In this document: positions 23,501 to 36,160 of the stretch, piece by piece | Numbering within the stretch: position 1 is the first letter of the stretch | Layout: every line of letters begins with the position of its first letter | Assembly: GCA_003640385.1 (NCBI GenBank) | Contig: RCAB01000498.1 | Location: 1-44,359 of the forward strand | Reading direction: 5' to 3' | DNA from: Setaria digitata | Lineage: Eukaryota > Nematoda > Chromadorea > Rhabditida > Setariidae | Length of the DNA stretch: 44,359 nucleotides | Notes under the pieces: generated by a model | Seen by the model: the letters and a program-made list of their open reading frames with translations, nothing else | What the model was told of the DNA's origin: nothing | The model's database searches: none | Made by a program: the position numbers and the translations under genes

Positions 23501-26427
23501 AGGATTTTCATTCATCTTACACAGAATGGAATTATGCAATTGTTTCACTGTTTATCTCCTTTTTTCGAAACTTTTCTAGAGAATTTGGAATTTCATTTAG
23601 AAACGTTTGAAAGCTGTATATGTAGAGTTGGCATCACGAAAACTATGTAGCCTTAAATTCAAGACCTTATAAATTTGCCTCATTTGTAAAAGTAACGAAG
23701 TTTCCAGCTGTTGGGATAAATCAGCGGAGAAAAGACCTTCTGCTGGTGAAATCATAAAAGTACTTACCATACTTCGTCGGGTAATTTTTCTTTTTTCAAT
23801 ATTTCATGACAATTTTTTTTTGTCCGGGGATAGCTTTTTAGTGCAATTTTTTTCGTTTTAAAATCTATTTTTAAACATACCATGGCACTAAATGAAACCA
23901 AATTAAATGACAGCCGAGTTCTAAAGATTTTGAAAATAATCATTGTATTTCTAGAAATGAAAACTAAAAGGTTGGTAAGAGCAGTGTATGCAAAATTAGA
24001 CTAATAAGAAAATATGAGCAGTCGGAAAAAAATATATGCTCATATCTTCTTGTCATTTGTTAGTTCTTGTTTATGAAATTCCCCTCACTCTTTTCAAAAA
24101 TTCATTTATATCTCCTTTTCCTCTTGATCGTTTGCTTAATCAGGTTCATCTTTCCAGTAGAAAGCAATGCTAAACGTCTATCGCATCCATTAACTAATGT
24201 ACATTAGACATGATTTGTTTGCTTCTTTTTCACATCCCAATATTCAAACTGCAATTAACTAATTGTTTACTTTCGAGGACATTCCACAAGTCTTGTTTTA
24301 AAAAATCTAGTTACCTCTACAACTGCACCTAATTATTTAAATTGAAATCAGTTACATCGCAATAAGGTTATTATAATTTTATTTTCACCCTCATTCGGTT
24401 TATTGGGAATCGTCAGGAATCATCAAATTTTGGCATTCGCTAAAAAATAAGATATCATGTACATGATAACAACAATATATATATAAAAATTTAACTCTGT
24501 ATTGTCGTGATTACTAAAAATTGTTTGCCATTCAGTTGACGCATTTTTTGATTTTGTTAATGTGCTTGAAATGTTTGACATGATTTTTGCAATATATCAG
24601 GGATTCATCAAGATCTTCTCACTTCAGTGTCGGTAAAATCTTTGGCAAATAAGCTGCCGTAGGATGCATAGTACTGAATAAATCGAACCTATGTGAGAAC
24701 TATGTCAAGCTTCAATATAATATTCATGATTTTTTTTTTCTTAGAGACATAACATAAAGCTTCATATCCTCTTTCAGATGTATCCAAATTCCAGTGAACC
24801 GTTGACATATTCTGAAACTAATTCAGTGCAAATGGTATGTAAAAGTTATCATTGTTTGAGTGAACTATACAAAGAAAACATACCAAAAATTTTGAAATTG
24901 AACTGTGAAATTGCATCCATCAGTTCGATTAGATTGAATCTATCTGAGTAATGATGGCTCTTCGATAACATTAGGTTGCTCTCGCTGAAAGAATTTATTA
25001 ATATGGTTTTTTTCTTTTTACCCTCTAGTCCTACTTTAATCCGGTTATGTTAATCATTTCCTTATAATGTTTTCCAGTTATTTTCCATTAATTCTGATTT
25101 GCAAATCTGATATCCTTAAAGTAGAACTGCGATTGCATTAACAGAATGATAATTGATAGTTGATACGCTTTACCGTGTTAATTTCAAATTGATAATTTAT
25201 CTAATTTTCGTGTTTTACAGAAGGAAGTTACTGACAATGGGAATAATGACACTAGCAGTACTACCAAAAAAGAAACGGTTGTTTCCATTGATCGTGAATT
25301 ATCACCGAATTTAGCGGACGAGATTGAAGCGTTGAAGAAAAAGTATGAACAACCATACAATCACAGTAAGCTAGATGAAATGAATGAGTAGTAATTGGAG
25401 TGAGATTAGAGAATTTGACGTTTCGTTACTGGACACAATATTCATATGATTTTGAAGCCTAATTATGGAATTATTGGTAGCATTTCAGAAATTAGAAATG
25501 TTGAAACTTAATATGAGGCATTAAATTAAGTACAACTTCAAGGTCTTATGTATCGCCAGCGATCTCCAGCAATTAGCAGTGAAGCTGTTGAGCATTTAAT
25601 AAGTTGTCTCATTTTCTCTATAATTGTATTATTCGTATTTTCCATTTCAAGGAACTTTCCTCACTGAAAAGTTACTACTGAGAAACATCAAATCCTGATA
25701 CAATGCAAATTAATGATACTAAATTTAAAAATGGTGTAAGCTAGATCAGGAAAACTGTTCATATCTATTTTAATATATGCTTTATTTTTCACTTTTTGTT
25801 TTTGATGAAAGAGCAGTTCCTTGTAAAAGCTGAATGTATGTTTTATAGGCATTCATTAATTCAACAGTACCAAACTATTGCAAGTTATACAGACTTATTG
25901 CGCGAAAAGGTGAGCTTAATTTGTTCCAGAAATCTAGCCTTGTTTTTACTTTCTGTTCTTTTATAAATGAATGAAATTTGACTAAGTTGTTACTTTTGGA
26001 TTGCATTCCGTTAATTCAACAACACTAAATTATTAAATGCTGGATTTATTTGCAAGATTCGCTGTTCGTCATATATCGCACAAATTTTTTTCAGATCGAC
26101 TTATGTGATGCTTAAATTTAAGTGTCACTCACTGTGAATAGTATGGGGTCAGCTATGTTTCACAGTACATCGTTTTTAAATTCTCTTTCAAATTCTGTAC
26201 AAAGAATGAATAATAGATCATTACTAAACAAGTAACAAAAATGGCTATGTTAAGTTTTAGGAAAGTTGTTGTCGATGACCGCTACTGCAGTTATTTTTAA
26301 ATCCTGCGTTAATTATTTTTCTTTCCTTTTCTTCTCTCTTGACATAAGTACTGTATTTCAACTTTAACATAATGTTTTCTGTAATTTATTGCAGAGAAGT
26401 AGTTTCTCAATTTTTGAAGAATTTTAA
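20534..26427 (+). CDS. MAP3K7: TAK1/MAP3K7-like protein kinase with HAD catalytic motif
   Basis: Exons: 20534-20703, 21052-21157, 21564-21678, 22044-22170, 22865-22979, 23145-23270, 23431-23498, 23708-23780, 24778-24834, 25221-25342, 25849-25909 and, less surely, 26395-26427 (TAA); about 390 aa. The glycine loop LGRGSYSDVW, the ATP lysine in VALKVI, and LVHPNIVEILGAC match TAK1. The catalytic loop reads HADLKTAN rather than HRDLKPPN, while DFG is kept (KIADFGTM). The activation segment ends GSAPWMAPEV, close to GSAAWMAPEV of TAK1, and later blocks IYSFGIVLWEVITRKRPYD and GLRPPSIEDIPSKLMQMIERCW also fit. A C-terminal helix (EIEALKKKHSLIQQYQTIAS) resembles the TAB2/3-binding coiled coil. TAK1 relays TGF-beta, Wnt and immune signals to JNK, p38 and NF-kB; in C. 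elegans its homologue is mom-4. The last exon is uncertain: the tail is short compared with vertebrate TAK1. Confidence 0.88.
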
Positions 26428-28236
26428 TTGGGAAAGATTGAAAAACAGGGTAGAGAGCAGCTGGAGAATGGATTGTCAGTTGTCGTGTTATTTAGTCTTG
26501 CTGGTAGCTGTAGAAATGAACAGATGAATGTTTGATATAGATTGAACTAAAAGGTTTGACATTTGGCCTAGTTGACGCTTAGGCAGTTTTAGAGTAGCAA
26601 ATTACATGAACATATAGGCCATCACCATATAGGATTGTCCCATCATGTTTTATTTAATTTGGGAGATTTCTTTCAAAATCAAATTATGTTATTGTTCCTT
26701 TTCTATCAAGTATCTCTATACTTTCTGTTTTGAATTACTTTACTATGAAATCTTGCTGGAAACAAATGCTCACAATAGAATTAATCACCCTGTACTGTCA
26801 AAATTTTCCAGTCATAACTTTATTCTTATATGTATATTTTGTGATTTGATTGGGAATGTCTTAAAAAGTATTTCTATAATTTTAATGCAAATTTATCATT
26901 AGCTTTTCGTATAAATTGAAGTATTTGATTTTGTTTGCTTGTTATTGCTGTACTGTTACCTTTCGTAAAAATTTCCGCTCATTCTTGCCTTTCCTTTTTC
27001 TCTTCTTTTTTTTTTTTTTTTTTTTTTAAGAGTGACAGTGATAATCATGTCCTTTTGCTATTTTGATGCCAAATTTTCCACTCCAATTCTTTCTCAAACA
27101 ATTATAACCTTATCTAACTTTAAAGTTTATTCATTTTACCTCACTTCATTTTTCCATAATCCGCTTTTCATCCCTTTATCTTTTTGTTGATGTTTATGAA
27201 TATGGTGTTTTCAGGTTGTCACATTATGCACAATTTTTCCATACTAATTTTTTCGCTGTCAATTTGTTTGTGATTTCAATTTCTCTTTTTTTTTTGCAAA
27301 ATTTGAATAATCATGCATTTTTCCATTACCACTCCTGTACCGCTGAAACAATAAATTAACACTTTCAACATTATCACTTCTTTTAATTTCATGTCTCACG
27401 TAAAACATTTTATATAGTGACAAGAAAAACTGAACTAATTAGTTAAGGAAATTAATTTTTAGGCTAAAAATTCCATGCATCAACTATATTGTACTTAATT
27501 TCTCATCTGATTAATTTCATTCCGTTATTTCTGTATAAGTTTCTAACAAACATTCTACCATTATTTCTTTGATTGCTCTTTTTCTGTCTCTCACAGCATT
27601 GATCCTAATCGAATAATATTTTTTTTATATTGTCATCATTTTTTTTTTTTTTGTTTTGTGGAAGTTTCATTTTATTTTTCTTTTATTTTCGATCTCTTTC
27701 TTTTTCCTTTCAGTGTACGCCAAAAATGAAATATTACCCCCAGCATAAATTAGTATTTTTTTTTCTAAGCTATTTTATTTTTGAATAAATTAGCTTTACA
27801 GCTGACTTTTTTTGTAGCGATCTATTCTGCAATTCATATCATCATTGCTGTTAGCCTTTGTCACAAAAATTTCTCGAGCAGCTATCATCCTTAATTCTGA
27901 TCACAAATTTGATATGCTATTCTAAAAGTCATGCAAGTGTTTTTGTATCGTTCTTTTGCGAATAAAGGAATATATATATATATATTTTTTATACTAAAGT
28001 AATCGTCAGTTTTTTTTTTTTTTTTTACATTAGCGAAGGAAAAAAAAAAGCAAGCAAAAATTAGCAAAATTTAATGCAAGTAAATTAGCTAGAACCTCCT
28101 CTATCTATCCAATCAAATTGTGGTAGATTAGGAAAGTATTATCAAATCTGTCAATCAAGCAATAACCTGGAAATGATTTTAATAAAACTTGCTATACTAC
28201 AAAATGAGATATGTCATGGAAATTTTGAGTTTTGCC

Positions 28237-28261
28237 GGGGGGGGGGGGGGGGGGGGGGGAN
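28237..28261. repeat. Run of 23 G followed by an N
   Basis: Twenty-three consecutive G residues (28237-28259), then A and a single N at 28261, in DNA that is otherwise strongly AT-rich. The N shows the assembly or read set failed here. The run may be a real G homopolymer able to form quadruplexes, or a sequencing end artefact. Confidence 0.8.
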
Positions 28262-29813
28262 ATGATAGAAATCCAACAACAAAAAAAGAACTATAACATC
28301 TAGCAGGCAGGACAAGTTGATAATGTTAGATTTTGTCCTAATTTAGTAGTACAAACTATAATTCCAGTAAAAACTGGGAAATATACAATATCCTGAGACA
28401 ATTTAAGCAAAAAAAAAAAAATTCATTTTCTATGCGATTGTTCAATTTGATTACATCCATTCACATATAACTATTATAACTATTATCATCATGACAAAGA
28501 TGTTGTTTAATGGTATTTGCAATTTTCTTATCCAATTCATAATATCGAATATTAATAGTTTAACTGTTTATTTAGTAACTAATTTTTTTTATATTAGTCG
28601 GCAAGAAATATTTCCCTTCTTCTCATTTCTGATCAAAATTTTGAAATTTTATTATAGCGTAAGGTTTTGTGATGAAATAATTTATATGTGTGATAGAGAG
28701 GAATAGTTAGTTTTAGATAGATTCCTTCAGCAAATATAATGTTGATCGGCTTAAATTTAGGCCATTTGTTGCAGAAAAATGAATCTTTCTATTTTTTAGG
28801 TCAAAAATTAAATTTACAACAATTAAACGCTAATATATTTACGAAGAATTTCGACAATTCCTAACTTTTCTTTTGCATCCTTCTACTCTTTTCCCCATAT
28901 CGTATTCGTTTCATCCGGAAGTTTCCTGGTCCTACTGCATACATCACTTTTTTCTTTTCTGCTTTATTGTTTATTTTAAATTTTAAAATCTAATTAAATG
29001 CACATGTTGTTTTTTTTTTTTGTTCTGTTGTTTATTTTGAATTTTGAAATTTAATTAACTTAAATTTTCTTTTTAATTTTTTAAAATTTTTCTTTCTCGC
29101 TATATATAAACATTTCGTTTTTTTTTCTTTCATTTATTTATTTCTTCTTTTTGATTTGAAATATTTAACATGTTTAATTCATCCGTTTAGGAAGTGCAAA
29201 TGTGTATTATCGAATGACTAATTATTTCAAAAAATTTATTGGATAATTTATCAGCGATAATCAGGAAATTTCCTTCTTTTCTTTTTCCCCATTTCTACGA
29301 AGAAACTTATCTTTAATCCTAGTTCTATTTGTGGGTATTTTTTTTTCATCTATTAACTGTTTAATACAGTTAAAAAAAAAAATGATAATTAATAATAATT
29401 GATGCAAAGATAAGTAGAAAAAGAAACTGCTGTTTCTGGGAATTTCTGACATATAAATCAAAAAAATTTGTAGATTCTTGGATATAGACGAAATTCAATA
29501 TTTGTTTTATTTATTATCTGTTTCTTTCATTTTTTTTTAAATGTAATTATAATTATTCAAGTTCTATTAATTCACATCCATTAATTACTATGAACACTTG
29601 ACATATTCTCATTAAAAGCGGTAAGGTTGTCCTTTTTTTTTTTTTTGATAAAACTGTAAAATTTTTAAAATTCATAATCAATTTTATCCCAACTTTGATA
29701 TTCACCGTTTTTGATTTTTTTTTTTTTTTTTAAAGAAATTTCGCAAATTTAATGGAAATATTTGTTAAAACAATATAGAATTAAAAAAAGTCGAACTGAT
29801 TTGTTTGATTTCT

Positions 29814-30024
29814 TAAAAAATTTCTGAAGAAAAAAAAGATCCCTGCCAAAATTGTTAGGGATTTTGTATTTAAATTTGAAACAGAATTTGAACAATAATA
29901 GGAAACGCTGAANAATTATTTCTTTTAAAAAATTTCTGAAGAAAAAAAAGATCCCTGCCAAAATTGTTAGGGATTTTGTATTTAAATTTGAAACAGAATT
30001 TGAACAATAATAGGAAACGCTGAA
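29814..30024. repeat. About 99-bp direct duplication around a single N, just upstream of the collagen gene
   Basis: The block ending at 29912 (tttctgaag... to ggaaacgctgaa) recurs at about 29926-30024, 112 bp downstream, with the N at 29913 between them. The second copy ends ten bases before the collagen ATG, so the duplicate affects the apparent promoter or 5' UTR of that gene. Confidence 0.85.
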
Positions 30025-30033
30025 CAACACTAC

Positions 30034-33000
30034 ATGGATGCGTTGATTGAGAGACGCGAAAAAGCTTATCAGTTTGCGATTATCACTGCATTTATCATTA
30101 CTGCTTTGCCATTTATTACATTCATTGCATTAACACCAGCTATAACTCGATATATTGACAGTGTTAATTACCAGTTTGAAAATGATCTCCTTTTCTGTGA
30201 AGTGAGTTTAATGCTTTATCATTAACTAATCAGTGATAGAGCAACAACTTATCACTAATTTTGGCTTTCACGGAGTACGCAATTGATTTTTCAAATTTAG
30301 AAATTAAATACAATTATTTTTATGACTAAAGCTATAAGTCGAAAGGAAATGGCAGTATGATAGTTATCATCTAATTTAATCAATTATCACTATCGTTTGA
30401 AGTACCGGATTGAATAAATCTGATTATTACTTTAGGCATAATGTTCAGGTCAAGTAAATCCCTAAACGGTATTTAAAGGTATGTCTAGCGATTAAGTACC
30501 AATTTTAATTCCGAGAAAAAAAAATAGAAGTTTCTGCGATACAGATCTAAATTGATTAAGATAAAACTTAATTTATTTGCAATGGTTTAATTCATTGCAT
30601 TACCAAATAAGATATTCAAAATTCGGTAAACTTTTTCATTTCAGGAAACAGCACTTAATTATTACGGTTATGTGAGCTATAAACGAAATAATAATGGAAC
30701 AAAAAATAATACAAATAATATTTTAAAGGTAAGTAAGACCATTATTTTTATTTGCATTAGTTTCTTCCTTTGATTTTTTCCATCAGTAATTTAAATTGAA
30801 ATGAACGTTTATATTAAAACATTTTGACATGAAATTAGTTAATCCGATTTTAATATTAGTTTTATCAATTTTGCGATATAAATAAATTGAGTTTGTTTTT
30901 TTTTTTCTTTTAAAGACTAACTTGTGAAATTTCAGTTTTGCCAGTTTTTGGTTCAAAAATTTAATTTTTTTCGTTATAGCTTGATAGCACTTTCAATTAT
31001 TTAAATTGCACTCAAAATATCGGGAATTGTCGAGAAAGATGGCAACAGGCTAGACGAAATATTCGCAGTTTACCGATTAAAGTACCTGAAGAAGTACCAA
31101 CAGCGAGTACTTTTTCCGTCAAGTACGAAACTTCACCGAATCCGATCGAACCGGAACAGTCAATCATACGAAATGCCAAGCAATCGAGTGAAGCAGAAGC
31201 TAATTTAAAACATTCTGTTGTGAACACAATGTTGGCAGATTCAGGTTCCGGTTCCATTTTGCATAGGATAACAATCGGTTCAAATGATGATACAAATTCG
31301 ATAACACATGCATCTAGAATAGGAATTCGGCAATTTATCAAATCGGAAACAACTGGTAGTGACCGTGAATGCAGGTAAATGATACTATTGATAATAACAT
31401 CAAGTGTTGATAAAATGCGGAATCAAAAAGAGAGAAGAAAAAAAAAAAACAAATAAGAAGAGAAACATTAGACTTTTTATTATATTCAGCCAAAACTAAG
31501 AGCCAAAAAAGCCTGTCTAGTTTGTTTCAAGACTTTTCTTTCCTTTTCTATTTTAATATAATATTCTAAAGTTCAGCTTTTATCTGCAATTTTTACATCC
31601 TTAGGTTTTATTCTTTCAATGACTGAAGAAATGTCATTAAAGTCTTTTCGAAACATTCAAAAACAATTTGATAAGTGAAAAAAAAAAAAAAAAAATAAAT
31701 TTCTCGAGTACTGAGCTTAAATGATTGAAGAAATTCACGTGTACGTATAGTTTTCGTACACTACGTATAGTAACATTCAGTTATAGTTTTCGTTTTCGTT
31801 TTCTATGTGCTAATTTTAAATTATTGATTTTAGTTAATTAAACGATTAATTTAATCATCAGAAAAATTGGGTTTTTTTTTAGAAACAAGAGAATGAATTT
31901 AAACAATGGATTTTATTAGCTTTTAAGTATTAGCAACTTCCTCCTATTTCATATTTCTTTTCTTTTTTTTTTTTTTTTTTTTTTAAAAATTAATTTCTAA
32001 ATTCTCTTCATTTTTCAATGAAATAAATACATAAATTCATTAATTTGCAAATTTTTTCCGGTTTCAAATGAGTGTGAAATGTAATGGTAATATTCAATTT
32101 GTATTTCGAATAATTTCAGTTAATGCAAACTCCTTTAAAATTTCGAAAAAAAATTTTCTCCTGGCAAAAAAGGCTGAATTCATTTTTTTTTCAATTGAAT
32201 TTCAGTTTTTTCATTTAATTCCAGAAAGAAAAAAACTATTTAGATGTAATCCTTTACCTGGTCCGAAAGGTTTACCTGGACGAAAGGGACTTAAAGGTGC
32301 TCCAGGTGTGCAGGGGGCACCAGGATTACCGGCACGTGTACCTTGTGAACCACCGATTGATTTGAAGAAGATCTGTGCTGATCCATGTCCGGTTGGTAAT
32401 CAAGGGCAGCAAGGAGTAGCGGTAGCTTTTTTTTTAATTTTCAGAATTATTTTTTAAAAAAATGGCAAAGAAAAGTTGTTGATTGTTAAAAGATTTTTTT
32501 TTTTAAGGGTCCTCCGGGTGATAAAGGTGCAACGGGAATTCCTGGTATTCATGGCAGGAATGGCGAAGATGGAAAAATTGGTCCACCGGGACCGAGAGGT
32601 CCACCGGGGATTCCAGGATTAGACGGTGATATAGGCAACCCGGGGACTGACGCAACACCAACACCCTTTATTCCGGGACCACCCGGACCAAGTGGTGAAG
32701 TTGGACCTACTGGACCACCTGGTTTGTCCTTTGACCTTTGACTGTTAACGATTGCTTTTGTAAGTAAACTGATGCCGTTTAAAAAATTTCCTGAAATACT
32801 ATTATTACAGTAATCAAACTTCACACTACTGGCATTTTAGGACCACGGGGAATGCCAGGAATTGATGGTCCGCCTGGACCAACAGGTAAACGTGGACCAC
32901 CAGGTGAAGATGGATTACCGGGAAGTCGCGGATCTCCCGGATTATCTGGACCGATTGGAAAAGTTGGGCCAGATGGAAACGTTGGAGTATGAAATTTTAT

Positions 33001-33808
33001 TATTTTCTTTTTTTTTTCCAAAAGTCATAGAAAAATTTTGTGTGTGTGTTTTTTTTTTATAATTATATCGTACTTTTTTTTTTTCCATTTCACGCATTAT
33101 ATCACAAATTGGTTATTCAATGTCAAAAAAAAAAAAATTGAACTAAGTGGAGCACTGAATTAATCACTTCGTTTCTAGCACTATTTATCTGGAATATAGA
33201 GCTTTTTAAACCTCAGGTAAACGTACCTGAGCTCCAGTTACTTTGTATCGTACATGCGTTACGTATTGACAGCTATCCATTCTAAAATGCAATCAGTTAA
33301 GCGTAATTATTACAGTCTGAAAATTTCATTTCACACCATTTTTTTTTTTTTTTTCACACGTATTTCGACACCGTGCACATAGTTTATCAAGAATTAATTA
33401 ACACATTTGAACTAATTAATTAATGAGAAATTAATCGTAACTTCTTTGATGACAATAAAAATTATTTGAATTTTTCGAATTCACACTTAATTAACTATAA
33501 GACGGGCATAGAATGGAATTTTATGAGCATTATTGTACGTGAAATTAAATGAAGAAAGAAAACGAATAAACAAATAAGAAGAAAAGGAAAAATTTATATT
33601 TGATAATTATTAAATAAATATTTGATATTTCGTCATAAAATTTCATTTTCATTAAGATAATGAAAATTTCTTAATTAATATTAAATCTTGGCAGGATTTA
33701 AAATTTCATTTGAATTGAAATTTTTGAAAATTACAGGTTTGTCCAACATACTGTGCAACGGATGGTGGTGTATTCTTTGTCAAGCCACCAGAATGGTTCG
33801 AGGATTGA
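30034..33808 (+). CDS. Nematode cuticle collagen with long N-terminal non-collagenous region
   Basis: Seven exons: 30034-30201, 30645-30728, 30980-31374, 32244-32421, 32508-32721, 32841-32986 and 33737-33808 (TGA), total 418 aa. Residues about 12-33 ([20 protein letters not shown]) form the single membrane-anchor or signal helix of the cuticle collagen N-terminal domain. Arginine-rich sequence near residue 105 ([13 protein letters not shown]) is where subtilisin-like processing is expected. The triple-helical part starts near residue 220 with [16 protein letters not shown], is broken by a Cys-containing spacer ([20 protein letters not shown]) and again near TDATPTPF, and runs to NVG. The C-terminus [11 protein letters not shown] closes with two cysteines for disulfide bonding. 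It should be secreted by the hypodermis and built into the cuticle. Most cuticle collagens are near 300 aa; here about half the chain is non-collagenous. Exon 4 uses the second of two tandem GTAGC donors, since only that keeps the Gly-X-Y rhythm. Confidence 0.95.
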
Positions 33809-33817
33809 CTTAAATCA

Positions 33818-33823
33818 AATAAA
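33818..33823 (+). terminator. Poly(A) signal AATAAA of the collagen gene
   Basis: AATAAA lies ten bases after the collagen stop codon. A genomic run of 27 A (33836-33862) begins 12 bases further on, which is where cleavage would be expected. Confidence 0.7.
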
Positions 33824-33835
33824 TGTATTGCTTAG

Positions 33836-33862
33836 AAAAAAAAAAAAAAAAAAAAAAAAAAA
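33836..33862. repeat. Genomic poly-A tract of 27 bases
   Basis: An uninterrupted A27 immediately past the collagen poly(A) signal. The gene has normal introns, so it is not a processed retrocopy as a whole. A-rich runs are common in this genome. Confidence 0.9.
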
Positions 33863-34528
33863 GTCATAACTAAATTTAGTTCAAAAATCTAACGCAATAT
33901 ATGTAAGTATCAAATTAATTTTTAGCATAAGCAATCGTTTATGTAATTAGTAGTGGAAAATTAGTAAATAATAGCATTAATTAATTAATTAGTTAATTAA
34001 TCATCAATAATCTCAATAAAACAATTTTTAATTTTTTTCCCCACTAAAGAATTCAAAAATTTATTAAATGTATTAATTTATATTCGGCTTCTAATTCACA
34101 GGGCAATTAATTGTAATTAAATTTTTGTTCAACAGCTCATTAAATGAATAAAATAAAATAGTTGTGTACATTTCAATGATTTCCTTTTCACATGTCGTGC
34201 ACGCAACCGTTAATATTTGTAATTTCTTTCATCTAAATGATTATCGGTAGCTGTCAAGTTAATTACTTCATTTCGTTGATGCTTCTCCCACCTATGAAAT
34301 CAAAGATTTCCAAAAGTAGCAAGAATTTAAGCACAAAAAAAAAGAAAATATATACAACAATCAATAACTTTGCATGCATTGCTATATAAGAATTTTCCAT
34401 ATTTCCAACACTAATTTCGAATTTCATTTAAATATGCCAAAAAAAAAAGTCTGAAAATCCCACTTAATCAATAAAATTAAGACGAAAATTTGAAAATTTT
34501 GAAAATTATTACTGAATTTTTTTTGTCT

Positions 34529-34868
34529 CGTATGTAAAATGTCGTTACATTTCAATCACATTTTCTATCTTTAATGACAAAATTAAAAATAGATTAAACT
34601 GTGAAAAATTTTCATCAATTTCTTTCTATCTGATCATTATTTGTCTTATAAGTGAACGCTAGCAGTAGCTAAAACTTTGTCGCCAAATTCATGCTCTNCC
34701 GTATGTAAAATGTCGCTACATTTCAATCACATTTTCCATCTTTAATGACAAAATTAAAAATAGATTAAACTGTGAAAAATTTTCATCAATTTCTTTCTAT
34801 CTGATCATTATTTGTCTTATAAGTGAACGCTAGCAGTAGCTAAAACTTTGTCGCCAAATTCATGCTCT
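34529..34868. repeat. About 169-bp direct duplication around a single N
   Basis: The block 34529-34697 recurs from 34699 after the N at 34698. At least two single-base differences are visible (gtcgttac/gtcgctac and ttttcta/ttttcca). It fits two allelic contig ends placed side by side. Confidence 0.85.
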
Positions 34869-36099
34869 AATACTAATTAATGATCACATGGATTTCATCT
34901 AATTTTTTTTCCTATTCCAACACTAAGTTTCAATTTCATTATTCAAAATTAATTTTTAAAATTCTACTTTAAAATTTAATCTAAATTAATGATTTTAAGG
35001 TTAAATTTAAATTATCACGTCAATTATGACAGTATTTTTTTTTTTGTTTTTGCTTTCATTTCTCTTCACAGCCATAATAAGTGGCTAAATGAACGAAGTA
35101 ATTAGTAAATCTATACATTTATGTACACGCACTTGTTGTATATACGTGTATCCCTGCTTATATCTATTTTATTGGCACAGTAAAGTAAGCCAGTTCAGGT
35201 AGTTATTGTTTTTTTTTTCTTTTTTTTTTTCCTTTTCAAACTAATTAGTTTCTATTTTATTGAAGAGAAATGAATGGAATGACGTAATCGCACTGTTATT
35301 ATAACATTTCCGTTTATAATTTAATTATTTTAGTAAAATTTAAAAAAAAGAAGAAGAATCTAAAAGCAAAACTGATAAAGTAACTAACTATCTCTTGCCT
35401 ATAACAGTGGGTAAAAAGTAAAGTAATAAGGAAAAAGAAAAATAAAAACTGAAAATTCAAGTGATTGCAATTTATCACTGACGTGACTTTTTTTTTTTAT
35501 AAATTTTGAAATTTTGATTTGCAGCAAAAGTACTTCTGAAGTTACAATCCATCCTTCTTTTAAGTCAAAAAAAAAAAAAGTACCACTTATGATTTATGCA
35601 TTATCAAATTTGGTCCTCAACGCATTTTTGACAGTTTCGGTAATTTTGGTTTGCTAATTAGATAAAAATGTTATAATTATTGTGTTGATCCCCCCATTCA
35701 TTAGTTTCTGAACTGCATCGTTCTAGTGATTTAATAAAATTTCATTGGTTTATTGTAAGCGAATTTGTCCCATCAAATTACAATCAAGTTAGCCGTTAAT
35801 GTTACCACTAAAATTAGTCCTATCAAAGTAGAATGAAACTAATCATTATCTTTATCAATTTTCCACTTAATTCTTTCCCGAATCATACATAATCCACAAA
35901 AATGTAACTCTTCAAATTGTTATCATCATCCATCAGGTGTCCTTTATCACTTTCAAATGTGATTACAATATCTGCGTATTCCGTGTTCTTTCTCACTTTC
36001 AAATCCGATTACATTACCAAATGATTTGTTCCCAAAATTTAAATCAATAAAACAGCGATCATTTTTTTTTTTTTTTTTTCCCTTACGTATATTTAAAAA

Positions 36100-36160
36100 A
36101 AAAGAAAAAAAAGTGAAAGAAAAGGAAGAGAGAGAGAGAGAGAGAAAAAAAAGAGAAATT
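36100..36160 (+). repeat. Purine tract with (GA)n core
   Basis: An almost unbroken run of A and G with a (GA) core at about 36127-36145. A matching (CT) tract lies at 36574-36598 in the opposite sense. Both are low-complexity sequences. Confidence 0.8.

Larger units (their letters stand above)
26428..30033. other. Intergenic, kinase to collagen
   Basis: A very T-rich 3.6 kb with T runs near 27008-27027, 28012-28026 and 29640-29646, a TA tract near 27971-27984, and possible AATAAA signals near 27785 and 27963. Frames at 26645-26902, 28491-28706 and 29261-29461 are low-complexity AT-driven reading frames with no domain. The missing 3' exons of the kinase, if any, would lie in the first part of this stretch. 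Confidence 0.45.

Noticed and set aside
32549..33021. Collagen-like Gly/Pro frames on the minus strand
   Set aside because: Gly (GGN) and Pro (CCN) codons are complementary, so the antisense of a collagen also reads as Gly-Pro rich. Plus-strand exons splice correctly and carry the conserved C-terminus.
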